Shown: positions 1 to 8,214 of the stretch, piece by piece
Position numbering within the stretch: position 1 is the stretch's first letter
Layout of the letters: each line of letters begins with the position of its first letter
Source: Vicinamibacteria bacterium
GTDB taxonomy: Bacteria; Acidobacteriota; Vicinamibacteria; Vicinamibacterales; UBA8438
NCBI GenBank assembly: GCA_022820675.1
Contig: JAJEFC010000107.1
Span: 1 to 43,656, forward strand
Reading direction: 5' to 3'
DNA: 43,656 nucleotides
The notes under the pieces: generated by a model
The model's database searches: none
Told to the model about the DNA's origin: nothing
What the model saw: only the letters and a program-made list of their open reading frames with translations
Position numbers and translations under genes: made by a program

Positions 1-1006
1 GGTCGCGCCGGCGGGCGCCTTCCAGGATCACCGCCATCGAGTAGTTCCCCTCGTGGCAGGCGTACTCGAAGATGGGATCCGGGTTCCGCTGCATCGGCAC
101 CTCGTAGGTCCACGGCCGGGTCCACGTCGACGGGTCGTCGACGGTCACCACGTAGCGCAGCAGGTCGGGCCCCTCGCGGGTGAAGCGCTCCGTCAGCCGC
201 AGGTCGGCGCTCGCGCCGCCCCGCATGAAGCTCGTCTCGCGCAGGAAGTTCACCGTCTCGACCACCAGGGTGTCGCCGTCCCAGTAGCCGCGCGAGTCGC
301 CGGCCCACTGCCGCAGCCCGGTGTGGGGCCGGCCGTCGAGGGGCACGACGCGGGGGTTGTGGTTCATCTCGTTGTAGAGCACCACGGTGTCCGGCGTCTG
401 GAAGAGCTGGAAGTTGTTGTTGTAGCCCCCCGGGGTCATCGGCGGCCCCGAGTTGAACCCGGTGATGCACCGCACCTGCAGGCCGTTCGGACCCAGGTCG
501 TCGACCCATCCCCCCGGCGTCGGCTCGTGCGCGCCGGTGTTCGCCCGCGCCTCCGCCACCGCCGCCCGCGCCGCCTCGGCCTCCGGCGTGAGGGCGGGAA
601 TGCGGCCGTCCGGCGGGTCGACGACCAGCGACGTCCGCCGCGTCGCGATGACCGACGTCCCCCGGTCGAACCAGAAGTTGTTGTACGACCCCGGGGCCCC
701 GTCGACCCCGCGGTCCACGTTCCCGCTCGGGTCGACCTCGGTGCGCCGCGCCTCCCGGCTCGCGAGGTTCTCGTTGCGCGCCACCGCCGCCTGGCCGCGC
801 TCGGCCGCTTCTTCCTCGGTCAGGAACTCCTGGTCCGCGAGGTCCCTCGGCCGCTCCATCGGCGTGATGGTCCGGAAGTCCCACACCCCCTGAAGGTCCG
901 GCGCCCCCCACGCCGTCCGCGGCGCCTCCTGGGCGCCGGCCGGCCCCGCCGCCAGCACCCCGCCAACCAGAACCGCCAGCGCGCCCGCGAGATGGCCGCG
1001 TGTCAT
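1..1006 (-). CDS. Conserved secreted protein of unknown function, 3' end cut by window edge
   Basis: Reading the minus strand from ATG at 1006 gives an uninterrupted frame to the window edge, about 335 residues. It begins with a signal peptide (MTRGHLAGALAVLVGGVLA, Ala-Gly-Ala-Gln cleavage region near residue 26), followed by WGAPDLQGVWDFRTITPMER and, near the end, TWTRPWTYEVPMQRNPDP and FEYACHEGNYSM. I know these motifs from a family of unnamed secreted proteins common in Acidobacteriota and marine gammaproteobacteria; no reaction is known to me. A Shine-Dalgarno GGAGGG lies about 9 bases before the ATG. Only the last residues are expected to be missing. The apparent plus-strand frame over the same bases is a high-GC antisense shadow. 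The existence of the gene is secure; its function is open. Confidence 0.85.
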   Translation of the reverse strand, partial: MTRGHLAGALAVLVGGVLAAGPAGAQEAPRTAWGAPDLQGVWDFRTITPMERPRDLADQEFLTEEEAAERGQAAVARNENLASREARRTEVDPSGNVDRGVDGAPGSYNNFWFDRGTSVIATRRTSLVVDPPDGRIPALTPEAEAARAAVAEARANTGAHEPTPGGWVDDLGPNGLQVRCITGFNSGPPMTPGGYNNNFQLFQTPDTVVLYNEMNHNPRVVPLDGRPHTGLRQWAGDSRGYWDGDTLVVETVNFLRETSFMRGGASADLRLTERFTREGPDLLRYVVTVDDPSTWTRPWTYEVPMQRNPDPIFEYACHEGNYSMAVILEGARRRD

Positions 1007-1167
1007 GAGATGTCCCTCCCTGCCTCGGTCCTGCCCGTGTTCTCGGCGCCCGCCGCCCGGCGCTCTCGTCCAACGGAGCAATGCGCGAAACGCCGGCCGA
1101 GCCCCGCTCCGCAGCCCTCACATGATAGCGCGAACCCCATGCGATGACGGCCGCACGACTGGACGGG

Positions 1168-1193
1168 CTACACGATACACGTGTAACGTGTAG
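1168..1193. promoter_or_regulatory. 26-bp near-perfect palindrome, likely HigA operator
   Basis: Arms CTACACGATACAC and GTGTAACGTGTAG meet at 1180/1181 and pair at 12 of 13 positions. The site lies 13 bases before the first possible start of the HigB frame. HigA-type antitoxins bind palindromes at their own promoter, so an autoregulatory operator is the natural reading. This is inference from position and symmetry. Confidence 0.5.
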
Positions 1194-1236
1194 CTCGCCG
1201 GGCGCATGATTTCAGTCGTTCGCCGATGAGACCGCC

Positions 1237-1497
1237 GTGGACCTGTTCCGCGAACGCAACACGCGTCACGCGCGCCGCCTGCCGCGAGACCTGTGGCGGG
1301 TCGCGCAACGCAAGCTGAAGGCCCTCGACGTGGCGGCCCGGCTGGACGACCTGCGAATCCCCGCCGGAAACCGCCTGGAGCCGTTGAAGGGTACCCGGGC
1401 GGGTCGGCACAGCATACGGATCAACGACCAGTATCGCGTCACGTTCCGCTGGGAGAACGGCCATGCCTGCGAAGTCGGCATCGAGGACTATCATTAG
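1237..1497 (+). CDS. higB: HigB-type toxin (RelE/ParE superfamily), 5' end possibly frameshifted
   Basis: The 86-residue product carries HigB hallmarks: an Arg-rich N-terminal helix, RLEPLKGTRAGRHSIRINDQYRVTF, and the terminal EVGIEDYH. HigB toxins are ribosome-dependent mRNA interferases that are neutralised by HigA. The usual N-terminus (M-I-x-S-F-A-D-x-x-T) is visible just upstream but split. ATG ATT at 1206-1211 is followed by one extra T in the TTT run at 1210-1212; removing it would give MIQSFADETAVDLF in the present frame. As it stands, translation must start at GTG 1237, giving a product about 10 residues short, or the read carries an error. The frame overlaps higA by 35 bases, the common toxin-first order of higBA. 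Confidence 0.8.
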   Translation: MDLFRERNTRHARRLPRDLWRVAQRKLKALDVAARLDDLRIPAGNRLEPLKGTRAGRHSIRINDQYRVTFRWENGHACEVGIEDYH

Positions 1498-1765
1498 AGA
1501 GCCCGACTGGCCGGGACCCGCCATCCCGCCCGGCGAGATGTTGCTCGAGGAGTTCCTAAAGCCGCTGGGCCTTCGGCAGGCCGCCGCCGCCGAGCGCCTC
1601 GGAATCTCTGCGAATCGTCTCAACGAGGTCGTGCTCGGCAAGCGCCGGATCACCGCAGACACGGCCCTGCGCCTGTCCCGGCTGCTGAACACGTCCCCCC
1701 AGTTCTGGATGAGGCTGCAGGCGGACTGGGACCTTCACCAGGCGGTTCGACGAGCCGCATCCTGA
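1463..1765 (+). CDS. higA: HigA antitoxin, XRE-family HTH
   Basis: A 100-residue DNA-binding antitoxin. The family core PPGEMLLEEFLKPLGL is followed by the helix-turn-helix QAAAAERLGISANRLNEVV, then GKRRITADTALRLSRLL and SPQFWMRLQ. All are diagnostic of the HigA/VapI branch of XRE antitoxins, which bind HigB and repress the operon. ATG 1463 lies inside the 3' end of higB, so the two are translationally coupled; a later start near residue 20 would also keep the whole domain. The palindrome at 1168-1193 is the likely target. The sequence looks intact even though the partner's start appears damaged. Confidence 0.88.
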   Translation: MPAKSASRTIIREPDWPGPAIPPGEMLLEEFLKPLGLRQAAAAERLGISANRLNEVVLGKRRITADTALRLSRLLNTSPQFWMRLQADWDLHQAVRRAAS

Positions 1766-1766
1766 C

Positions 1767-1858
1767 CCTCGTCCCGCCGACCGGTCGCCGGAAGCCGCCC
1801 GGCCCGATCCCGGTTCTTCCCCACCTCGTCCCGCCGACCGGTCGCCGGAAGCCGCCCG
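1767..1858. repeat. 35-bp direct repeat, two copies 57 bp apart
   Basis: Bases 1767-1801 and 1824-1858 are identical over 35 bp (beginning CCTCGTCCCGCCGACCGG). The copies fill most of the spacer between higA and the end of the convergent PQQ dehydrogenase. Each contains the palindrome CGACCGGTCG. No gene is visible here. Confidence 0.9.
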
Positions 1859-1923
1859 CTCGAGCCCAGTCTGTCCCCGAACTGCCCTGCAACACCGAGG
1901 GCGGCCGCGCGCCAGGCGCATCG

Positions 1924-3561
1924 TCACTCGTCCAGGCCGAACGTGTAGACGGTGTTCCCCACCGACATCGTGACGTACTGCGCGCCGTCGACGGCGTAGG
2001 TCATCGGGTTGGCGTTGACGGGGCCGCCGAGGGGGATGTGCCACAGCTCCTCCCCGGTCTCGGCGTCGAGGGCGAAGAAGTAGCCGTCGACGGTGGCGCT
2101 GAAGACGAGGTCGCCGGCCGTGGTCAGCACGCCCGAGCGGGCGCGCGGCTGCATCTCGAACTCCCAGCGGATGTCGCCGGTGGCGGGCTCGATGGCGCGG
2201 ATGGCGCTGCGGTAGTTGTCCATCGGCTGCGGCGACTGCACGCCGCCCGCGGTGTAGCGCTCGCCCTCGACGTAGTCCTCGTCGCGCAGGAAGAACCGGC
2301 CCTCGCCGTCGAACGAGTTGACGTAGAGCAGGCCGGTGCGGGGGTTGAACGCGGGCGACCACCAGTTGGTGGCGCCGCCCGCGGTCGGGGCCACCACCGT
2401 CCCGTCGGCCGAGGGGAACATGCCGGGCACCCGGATGGGGCGGCCGGTCGAGTCGAGGCCCTCGGCCCACGTCTGCAGCGCGAACGGCTTGCCGAGGAGG
2501 AACTCGCCCGTCGCGCGGTCGAGGGTGTAGTAGAAGCCGTTGTGGTTGGCCCACAGCATCGCCTGGCGCGGCTCGCCGTCCATCTCGATGTCGGCGAGGA
2601 CGGGAATCTGGATGGCGTCCCAGTCGTGGACGTCGTGGGGGGTGAACTGGAAGTACCACGCCATCTCGCCGGTGTCGCCGTCGAGGGCGAGCACCGAGTC
2701 GGCGTAGAGGTTGTCGCCCAGCCGCATCTCGCTGCCGTAGTCGGGGCCGGGGTTGCCGGTGCCCCAGTAGACGAGGTTCAGCTCGGGGTCGTACGAGCCG
2801 GTGATCCAGGTCGGCGACCCGCCCGTCCGCCACGAGTCGCCCAGCCACGTCCGGTTGTCGGGATGGTCGGGCCCGGGAATGGTGTAGGTGCGCCACTCGC
2901 GCTCGCCGCTCTCGGCGTCGTAGGCGTCGAGGAAGCCGCGGATGCCGAACTCGCCGCCGGCGATGCCCGTCACCACCCGGTCCTTGACGATGAGGGGGGC
3001 CGCCGTCTTGCTGTAGCCGCCCCGGTAGTCGGCGACCTCGGCGTCCCACACGAGGTTGCCGCTGCGCGCGTCGATGGCCACGAGGTGGGCGTCGAGGGTG
3101 CTCATGTAGAGGGTGTCGCCGAGGATGGCGACGCCGCGGTTGTTGCGCCCGCAGCAGATGCGCAGGTCGTCGGGCAGCGGGTGCTCGTAGCGCCAGTACG
3201 GGCGCCCGGTGGTCGCGTCGACTGCGGTCAGGTTGCTGGGCGACTCGGTGATGAACATCACCCCGTCGACGACGAGCGGGGTCGTCTCGGTGCGGTCGAG
3301 CTGGCGGATGCTGTAGGCCCACTTCAGCTCGAGGTCGGCGACGTTCGAGCGGTCGACCTGGTCGAGCCGGCTGAAGCGCTTGCTGTCGAGGGTGCCGCTG
3401 TACATGAGCCAGTTGTGCGGCTCGTCGGCGGCCGCGAGCAGCCGCTCCCAGGTGACGGGCGCGAACTGCGGCACGCCGGCGCCGGCGTCCGGCTCCTGGG
3501 CGGTCGTGAACGGGGCGGCAGCGAACAGGACGGCGGCGACGAAGATGGCAACCCGCTTCAT
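1924..3561 (-). CDS. Secreted PQQ-dependent alcohol dehydrogenase, lanthanide-type active site
   Basis: A 545-residue quinoprotein with signal peptide MKRVAIFVAAVLFAAAPFTTAQ and an eight-bladed propeller. It should oxidise an alcohol or aldehyde in the periplasm, passing electrons to a cytochrome c. Visible active-site elements are the vicinal Cys136-Cys137 (ICCGRNNRG), Glu204 (GGEFGIRG), Asn270 (GTGNPGPD) and Asp313 (TPHDVHDWDA). Asp315, two residues after the catalytic Asp, is the extra ligand that separates lanthanide-dependent (XoxF-like) from calcium enzymes, which have Ala there. I chose ATG 3561 because AGAGGAG precedes it at good spacing and the signal peptide begins there; a longer upstream frame encodes no recognisable protein. 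No cytochrome domain is fused and no partner cytochrome gene lies beside it. The substrate is unknown. Confidence 0.9.
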   Translation of the reverse strand: MKRVAIFVAAVLFAAAPFTTAQEPDAGAGVPQFAPVTWERLLAAADEPHNWLMYSGTLDSKRFSRLDQVDRSNVADLELKWAYSIRQLDRTETTPLVVDGVMFITESPSNLTAVDATTGRPYWRYEHPLPDDLRICCGRNNRGVAILGDTLYMSTLDAHLVAIDARSGNLVWDAEVADYRGGYSKTAAPLIVKDRVVTGIAGGEFGIRGFLDAYDAESGEREWRTYTIPGPDHPDNRTWLGDSWRTGGSPTWITGSYDPELNLVYWGTGNPGPDYGSEMRLGDNLYADSVLALDGDTGEMAWYFQFTPHDVHDWDAIQIPVLADIEMDGEPRQAMLWANHNGFYYTLDRATGEFLLGKPFALQTWAEGLDSTGRPIRVPGMFPSADGTVVAPTAGGATNWWSPAFNPRTGLLYVNSFDGEGRFFLRDEDYVEGERYTAGGVQSPQPMDNYRSAIRAIEPATGDIRWEFEMQPRARSGVLTTAGDLVFSATVDGYFFALDAETGEELWHIPLGGPVNANPMTYAVDGAQYVTMSVGNTVYTFGLDE

Positions 3562-3788
3562 GGCTTCATGCTCCTCTGTATCCGGCCGGGCACTTCCGGA
3601 ATCCGTGGCTCTCGACGGACGGTGTCGCCGTCGCCCGCCCGCTCCGTGGTGTTCTCGCCGATCCGGCACGTCGTGGCTCCGTTGGCCACGCCCTCCGCAG
3701 ATTCTAGATCGGACGCAGACTCCGGCGGCCGCCTCGCCGATCCCGGGTGGAGAACGAGGGAAGACCCTTGACCGAATCGACACATGAC

Positions 3789-3805
3789 GTTACCATTTGC
3801 GTAAC
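3789..3805. promoter_or_regulatory. Inverted repeat before toxin gene
   Basis: GTTAC at 3789-3793 and GTAAC at 3801-3805 flank seven bases, 14 bases before the TTG start of the next toxin gene. The surrounding AT content is higher than in neighbouring DNA. A promoter or antitoxin operator is plausible. Confidence 0.35.
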
Positions 3806-3818
3806 AAAATGAGTCGCT

Positions 3819-4154
3819 TTGGGCATCTTCTTCAAGACCCGCAGGCTGGCGAGGGTCTTCAACTCGGAACGTGAGCTCAGGAAACGCTACGGCGACCGCA
3901 TGGCGAAGACGATCGCGATGCGGCTCGCGGTCCTGAAGCACGCCCGGACGTTGTCGATGGTGCCGACGAGCCCTCCGGAACGTCGGCACCGGCTTGCCGG
4001 CAAACGGAAGGAGCAGTACGCCCTGGACCTCGTCCACCCGCACCGGCTCGTCTTCGAGCCGCGCAGGAGCTCGGGCGCGCCGGACGACGCCGAAGGCGGT
4101 GAGGCCGGTGGCGTGACCGCGATCACCGTCATCGAGGTAACCGACTACCACTAG
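3819..4154 (+). CDS. RelE/HigB-like killer protein (toxin)
   Basis: The 111-residue product begins FFKTRRLARVFNSERELRKRYGDRMAKTIAMRLAVL, contains ERRHRLAGKRKEQYALDLVHPHRLVFEP, and ends AITVIEVTDYH. I recognise this as the plasmid-maintenance killer-protein branch of the RelE/ParE superfamily, predicted to cleave mRNA on the ribosome. The start is TTG 3819; the nearby ATG at 3809 is in another frame and no clear ribosome-binding site is visible. The next gene, 149 bases downstream, encodes an XRE plus ImmA/IrrE protein, the usual antitoxin partner of this toxin branch. Function is by family; no catalytic residue was assigned. Confidence 0.8.
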   Translation: MGIFFKTRRLARVFNSERELRKRYGDRMAKTIAMRLAVLKHARTLSMVPTSPPERRHRLAGKRKEQYALDLVHPHRLVFEPRRSSGAPDDAEGGEAGGVTAITVIEVTDYH

Positions 4155-4303
4155 GGAGGCTCCGCCTCAGACCGACGAGGCATGTAGGCCCGCGCAGTCG
4201 CCGATGCTGTGGTGCTCCCATGGCAGCGAACAAGACACGACTAAACTTGACTCAACTGTAAGGACCACGCCCGTTCAAGGAGTCTAGGGAGAGGAGGGGG
4301 GAC

Positions 4304-5389
4304 ATGCCGGCGGCCACCAACCGGTACGAGCCGGACTACGCGGTTCCGCCTGGCCACGTGCTGAAGGAGCGTCTGGACGCGCAGGGCATGACGCCCGCCG
4401 AGTTCGCGCGGCGGTGCGGCCGCTCGGCGAAGCTCATCAGCGAGATCGTCGCCGGCAAGGCGCCGATCGAGCCCCGGACCGCCCTTCAGTTCGAGAAGGT
4501 GCTCGGCGTGGACGCCGGGATCTGGCTCGGCATCGAGACGGACTACCGACTGCAACAGACGCGCGCGGCCGCGGCCGAAGAATCGGCCGCGGCCGGAGCG
4601 TGGTCGAGGTCCTTCCCGCTCCGTGAACTGGCGAGACGGGGCATCAAGCCGGCAACTGACGAGGACATGGCATCGGCGCTGCTGTCCTTCTTCGGCGTGG
4701 CGTCGGTAGACGCCTGGCACGTCAAGTACGGGGCGAAGAACGTCGCCTACCGCCACTCGCCCAGCTTCGAGAGTGACAGCTTCGCTCTGGCCGCCTGGCT
4801 TCGACTCGCAGAGATTGACGCCGCCGGTCAGCGGTGCGCCGACTACCGCCCATCGGCGTTCAGAGCGGCGCTTCGCGAGATGCGTCGACTGACCCGCACA
4901 CCGGTGCCGGAATCGCTCGAAGAGGCGCGACGGCTCTGCAACCGGGCGGGCGTGACCTTGTCGCTCGTCGAGCCGCTACCGCGAACCCGCTTGAGTGGTG
5001 CGGCCTGGTGGCCCTCCGCCCGCCACCCGGCCATCGCGCTGAGCGCACGGCACAAGACGGACGACCACTTGTGGTTCAGCCTGTTCCACGAGGCCGCCCA
5101 CATCCTGCTGCACGGCAAGAGGAACGTGTTCGTCGACGGAGCCGCGGGCAACGGCAACGACGAGGAAACTGAAGCGAACGACTGGGCGGCCGACTTCCTG
5201 TTGCCGCGCGCGGCCTGGCGCCGTTTCGTTGACGGCGGCTCGTACAACCGGGCAACGGTGCTGCGATTCGCCGAAGAACAGGAGATCGCGCCCGGGATCG
5301 TCGTCGGCGGCCTCCAGCACGCCGGGCACCTTCCGTGGAACCGTTTGAACAGGCTCAAGGTACGGCTGCAGTGGACGAAAGCCGCCTGA
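4304..5389 (+). CDS. Antitoxin with XRE HTH and ImmA/IrrE metallopeptidase domain
   Basis: A 361-residue two-domain protein. Residues about 15-75 form a HigA-like HTH (PPGHVLKERLDAQGMTPAEF, then SAKLISEIVAGKAPIEPRTAL). The C-terminal half is an ImmA/IrrE-type zinc peptidase with HEAAH in FSLFHEAAHILLHGK and the supporting EANDWAADFLLP segment. In this family the HTH represses the operon and the peptidase-like domain binds or senses the toxin. A strong AGGAGGGGGG lies just before the ATG. The 149-base spacer from the toxin contains the small palindrome TTGACTCAA, a possible operator. The HEXXH glutamate and both histidines are present, so proteolysis is possible. Confidence 0.85.
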   Translation: MPAATNRYEPDYAVPPGHVLKERLDAQGMTPAEFARRCGRSAKLISEIVAGKAPIEPRTALQFEKVLGVDAGIWLGIETDYRLQQTRAAAAEESAAAGAWSRSFPLRELARRGIKPATDEDMASALLSFFGVASVDAWHVKYGAKNVAYRHSPSFESDSFALAAWLRLAEIDAAGQRCADYRPSAFRAALREMRRLTRTPVPESLEEARRLCNRAGVTLSLVEPLPRTRLSGAAWWPSARHPAIALSARHKTDDHLWFSLFHEAAHILLHGKRNVFVDGAAGNGNDEETEANDWAADFLLPRAAWRRFVDGGSYNRATVLRFAEEQEIAPGIVVGGLQHAGHLPWNRLNRLKVRLQWTKAA

Positions 5390-5562
5390 TTCCCGGAGAC
5401 TCGGCGCCGAGCACGCTCGTACTCATGTCGCGATTCGGCGGAACAACGAGCTCACTCGCTCCCACTCGCGCACGACCACCCGTTGGACCGTTGGGTAGAC
5501 GGCGTTCATGCCGAGACGGCGAGGCTTGGCCGCCGCACGTGCGGGGGCACGATTGGGTCGTG

Positions 5563-6264
5563 TCACTCCGGTTCGCTCAGCGCGGCCACGAACGCGCGCA
5601 CGCGGCGGGCGTTGACGCCGAGGTCGCCGCCGCCGACGCGGGAGAGCGAGCGGACGTCGACGCGGCTGCCGGTCCCGCCGTCGGCGGTGACGCGGACGAC
5701 GACGTCGTCCTCGAAACCGAACCAGAACGTGCGGTCCGTCGCCTCGATGCGGAGGGCGTCGGCATCGTCGGCCAGAAGCTCCCAGCCCATCTCGTCGACC
5801 ACCGCGAGAGCCCGGTCGAAGGCGGCGGCGGGCGGCACCGGCAGCATCGCCGGGCCGAGGTCGGGATAGGCAGCCCGCTGCTGCTCGGCGACGGCCGGGT
5901 CGTAGTCGGTGCGGCCCGGCGCGTTCAGCGGGACCGCGGCGACGAACGCCGGCGGGTTCTCGGTGTCGGTGGTGATGTCGTGGATGGGCGGCGCGCCCCC
6001 GCCCGAGAGCAGCGCCGCCAGGGGAAAGGCGCCCACGACGACGATCGCGGCGAGGGCGGCGGCGGCCTCGCGGTCGCCAAGCCCCGTCCGCCGCACCATC
6101 CGCAGCACGAGGAGAAGCCCGCTGACGGCGGCCGCGAGGAAGCCGGCGGCCAGCAGCAGGAAGGCCAGCCCCAGCGGCGCGCCGATGCGGTAGCCGAGCG
6201 GCGCGAGGACGACGGCGACGCTGCCCGCCGCCGCGACCCGCGCCGCCCAGGACGTCACCCGCAT
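5563..6264 (-). CDS. DUF1499 domain membrane protein
   Basis: A 233-residue protein starting MRVTSWAARVAAAG. Two or three hydrophobic segments fill residues about 8-95. The DUF1499 signature PPIHDITTDTENPPAFV follows, then a soluble domain ending in ARRVRAFVAALSE. Function is unknown for this family; the domain probably lies outside the cytoplasmic membrane. ATG 6264 is preferred because the longer frame upstream reads into the neighbouring gene's 3' region and is not hydrophobic. The spacing of 70 bases to the upstream propeller gene on the same strand suggests one transcription unit running from 8214 down to 5563. Confidence 0.8.
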   Translation of the reverse strand: MRVTSWAARVAAAGSVAVVLAPLGYRIGAPLGLAFLLLAAGFLAAAVSGLLLVLRMVRRTGLGDREAAAALAAIVVVGAFPLAALLSGGGAPPIHDITTDTENPPAFVAAVPLNAPGRTDYDPAVAEQQRAAYPDLGPAMLPVPPAAAFDRALAVVDEMGWELLADDADALRIEATDRTFWFGFEDDVVVRVTADGGTGSRVDVRSLSRVGGGDLGVNARRVRAFVAALSEPE

Positions 6265-6334
6265 GGCGCCACCGCTGCGAACGCCCTCGGCACCGCCCGG
6301 CAGACAGGCCTCCGCGGTGTCCGGTGCATCACCC

Positions 6335-7438
6335 TCATGGCGCCGACATGCCCGTGTACGTGAGCTTCTGCGCACGGCGGCCGCGCTGGGCCTCGGCCGT
6401 GTAGAGGTTGCCGTCGCTGTCGGTGTCGAGATGGTGCAGGGCCTGGAACTCGCCCGGCGCCGGGCCGTTGGCGCCGAAGGTGTCGAGCACCTCGAGGGTG
6501 GCCCGATCGATGACGTGGATATGCGAGTTGCCCTGGTCGGCCGAGTACATGAACCGCTGCTCGGCGTCGGGCGAGAACGCGAGGCCCGCCACCGTCGAGG
6601 CGCTCTCGTCCCCCGGGTTGACGAAGCCCTGCGTGCGGTAGGTGCCGTCGAGGTCGAACACCTGCACCCGGCTGTTGCCCCGGTCGGCCACGTAGACCAG
6701 CCCGTCGGCCGAGACCTCGATGCCGTGCACGATGCCGAACTGCGACGGGCCCCCGCGGTCGTCGGGCTCGCCGGTCGACACGGACGTGTCGATCGGCTCG
6801 TTGGCGAACGCCCCCCACATGCGCTTGTACTCGCCGGTCTCGGCGTCGAACACCACGACGCGCCGGTTGCCGTAGCCGTCGGCCACGAACACCTCGCCCT
6901 CGTGCACGAACGACTCCGCCGGCCGCATCGGGCTCGCGGTGTCGGCGTTGCCGCCGCTCCGGGCGCGCCCGCCGATCTGCAGCAGCAGCTCGCCCTCCGG
7001 TGTGAACTTCAGCAGCATGTCGTCCGACTCGGGCGCGGCGCTGTTGCCGCCCACCCAGACGTTGCCGTCGGGGTCGACGTGGATGCCGTGCTCGTTGGCG
7101 GGCCAGTCGTAACCCTCGGCGTCGCCGCCCCAGGCGCGGACGAACGTCCCGTCCTTCTCGAACGCGATGACCGGCGGGGCCGGCGTGCCCTGGTCCTCGC
7201 CCACCGTGCGGGGCCGGTGCAGCACCCAGATGACGTCGTTCGAGTCGACCGTCACCGACGACACCTGGCCGGTCACCCAGTCGTTCGGCATGTTGGGCCA
7301 CGACGCGTCGACCTCGAACTTGGGCACGCCGTCCTGCGCCTCGGAGGCGACGACGGCCGGGCCGTGCCCCGAGCCGGACAGCCCGACGGCGACCACCAAC
7401 GCGACGACCGACCACCCGGCGATGATTCTGCTGCGCAT
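6335..7438 (-). CDS. Secreted NHL-repeat six-bladed beta-propeller protein
   Basis: A 367-residue protein with an N-terminal signal segment (residues 1-32) and repeated NHL-type motifs: NEHGIHVDPDGNVWVGGN, VADGYGNRRVVVFDAETGEYKRMWG, GIEVSADGLVYVADRGNSRVQVFD and SADQGNSHIHVID. Such propellers act as binding or scaffold modules, and some have peptidyl-alpha-hydroxyglycine lyase-like activity; nothing here fixes a reaction. GGAGGG stands 5 bases before the ATG. It lies 37 bases downstream of the 58-residue membrane gene and shares its strand. Export is clear, the role is not. Confidence 0.85.
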   Translation of the reverse strand: MRSRIIAGWSVVALVVAVGLSGSGHGPAVVASEAQDGVPKFEVDASWPNMPNDWVTGQVSSVTVDSNDVIWVLHRPRTVGEDQGTPAPPVIAFEKDGTFVRAWGGDAEGYDWPANEHGIHVDPDGNVWVGGNSAAPESDDMLLKFTPEGELLLQIGGRARSGGNADTASPMRPAESFVHEGEVFVADGYGNRRVVVFDAETGEYKRMWGAFANEPIDTSVSTGEPDDRGGPSQFGIVHGIEVSADGLVYVADRGNSRVQVFDLDGTYRTQGFVNPGDESASTVAGLAFSPDAEQRFMYSADQGNSHIHVIDRATLEVLDTFGANGPAPGEFQALHHLDTDSDGNLYTAEAQRGRRAQKLTYTGMSAP

Positions 7439-7475
7439 GTCTTCCCTCCATTACGAGCGGCGGCCGGACCCCCAA

Positions 7476-7652
7476 TCAGCGGGCCGCGCGGCCGACGTAG
7501 CCCTGGAACGTCCGTTCCACGAAGTCGTCCACGCCCGGCACGAACAGCACCGCGAGGACGGTCACCACGAGCGCCCCCGCGACACCCACGTAGAAGTACT
7601 TCATGGGCTCACCGGTGACGGCGGCCCGGAAATCGTCGCCTGCGGTTCCCAT
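7476..7652 (-). CDS. Small single-span membrane protein, 58 residues
   Basis: A short frame from ATG 7652 with a good ribosome-binding site (GGAGGGG, 8 bases before the ATG). The product is MGTAGDDFRAAVTGEP, a hydrophobic span KYFYVGVAGALVVTVLAVLF, and a tail PGVDDFVERTFQGYVGRAAR. The longer upstream frame overlaps the next gene and has no matching start signal. It sits 46 bases after the split-barrel gene and 37 bases before the propeller gene, so it is probably co-transcribed. I do not recognise a family. Confidence 0.65.
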   Translation of the reverse strand: MGTAGDDFRAAVTGEPMKYFYVGVAGALVVTVLAVLFVPGVDDFVERTFQGYVGRAAR

Positions 7653-7698
7653 TCTTTCAACCCCTCCACGAGTCCGTGCCGACTTGCGGGGCGGACAC

Positions 7699-8214
7699 CT
7701 ACCGCGGCGCCGCCTCGAACAGCCACGAGTCGCCGGCCTCCACCCCGGCCCGGGTGAGCTGGGACGGGTACTTCGCCCTGATCGCGCCGGTGATGCCGTC
7801 GAGGACATCGCCCGACTCGATGCGCACGAGCTGCCGCTCGTAGCGCGTGCCGTCGATGCGCAGCACCGCGCGCCCGTCACGCTCGGCCTGGATCGGCCAC
7901 TTCTTCCACATCCGGCCCACCATCGTGCCCATGTAGCCCGACCAGACGTAGAGCTTGCCGTCGTGCTCCTGCACCCAGATGAGCCGCGACCGTGGCGGGT
8001 CCATCAACTGCAGCTCGATGGTCGGGATGTCCGCGACGAAGCTCCAGTCCGGCTCGGGGCCGGCGTAGAGCTCGCCCGCCTCGAGGGGCCCGCCCGAGAA
8101 CAGCCGGTTCGGGCCGTCGGCGAAGCGTTGCTTGGCGGCGGCGGTGAGGACCGCGGTCACCGGGATGAGCAGCAGGCACACGACGACGACGAGGGCTCGG
8201 ATGGCTGCTTGCAT
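7699..8214 (-). CDS. Membrane-anchored split-beta-barrel-like protein
   Basis: The 171-residue product has an N-terminal transmembrane or signal segment (MQAAIRALVVVVCLLLIPVTAVL). The domain DIPTIELQLMDPPRSRLIWVQEHDGKLYVWSGYMGT...WPIQAERDGRAVLRIDGTRYERQLVRI follows. The pattern of a substrate-facing strand, a 'LYV.SG' strand and a 'W...D.RA.LRI.G..Y' strand resembles the flavin/F420-type split barrels that also include deazaflavin-dependent nitroreductases. Cofactor binding is not demonstrated by any residue I can assign. A second protein of the same general design lies at 15105-15524. First gene of the probable operon 8214-5563. Confidence 0.65.
   Translation of the reverse strand: MQAAIRALVVVVCLLLIPVTAVLTAAAKQRFADGPNRLFSGGPLEAGELYAGPEPDWSFVADIPTIELQLMDPPRSRLIWVQEHDGKLYVWSGYMGTMVGRMWKKWPIQAERDGRAVLRIDGTRYERQLVRIESGDVLDGITGAIRAKYPSQLTRAGVEAGDSWLFEAAPR

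Noticed and set aside
53-1147. Long plus-strand frame of 364 codons at the left edge
   Set aside because: Arg/Pro/Val-rich with no domain; it is antisense to a clear secreted protein on the minus strand.
2038-3771. Plus-strand frame of 577 codons
   Set aside because: Antisense of the PQQ dehydrogenase; composition is typical of third-position GC shadows.
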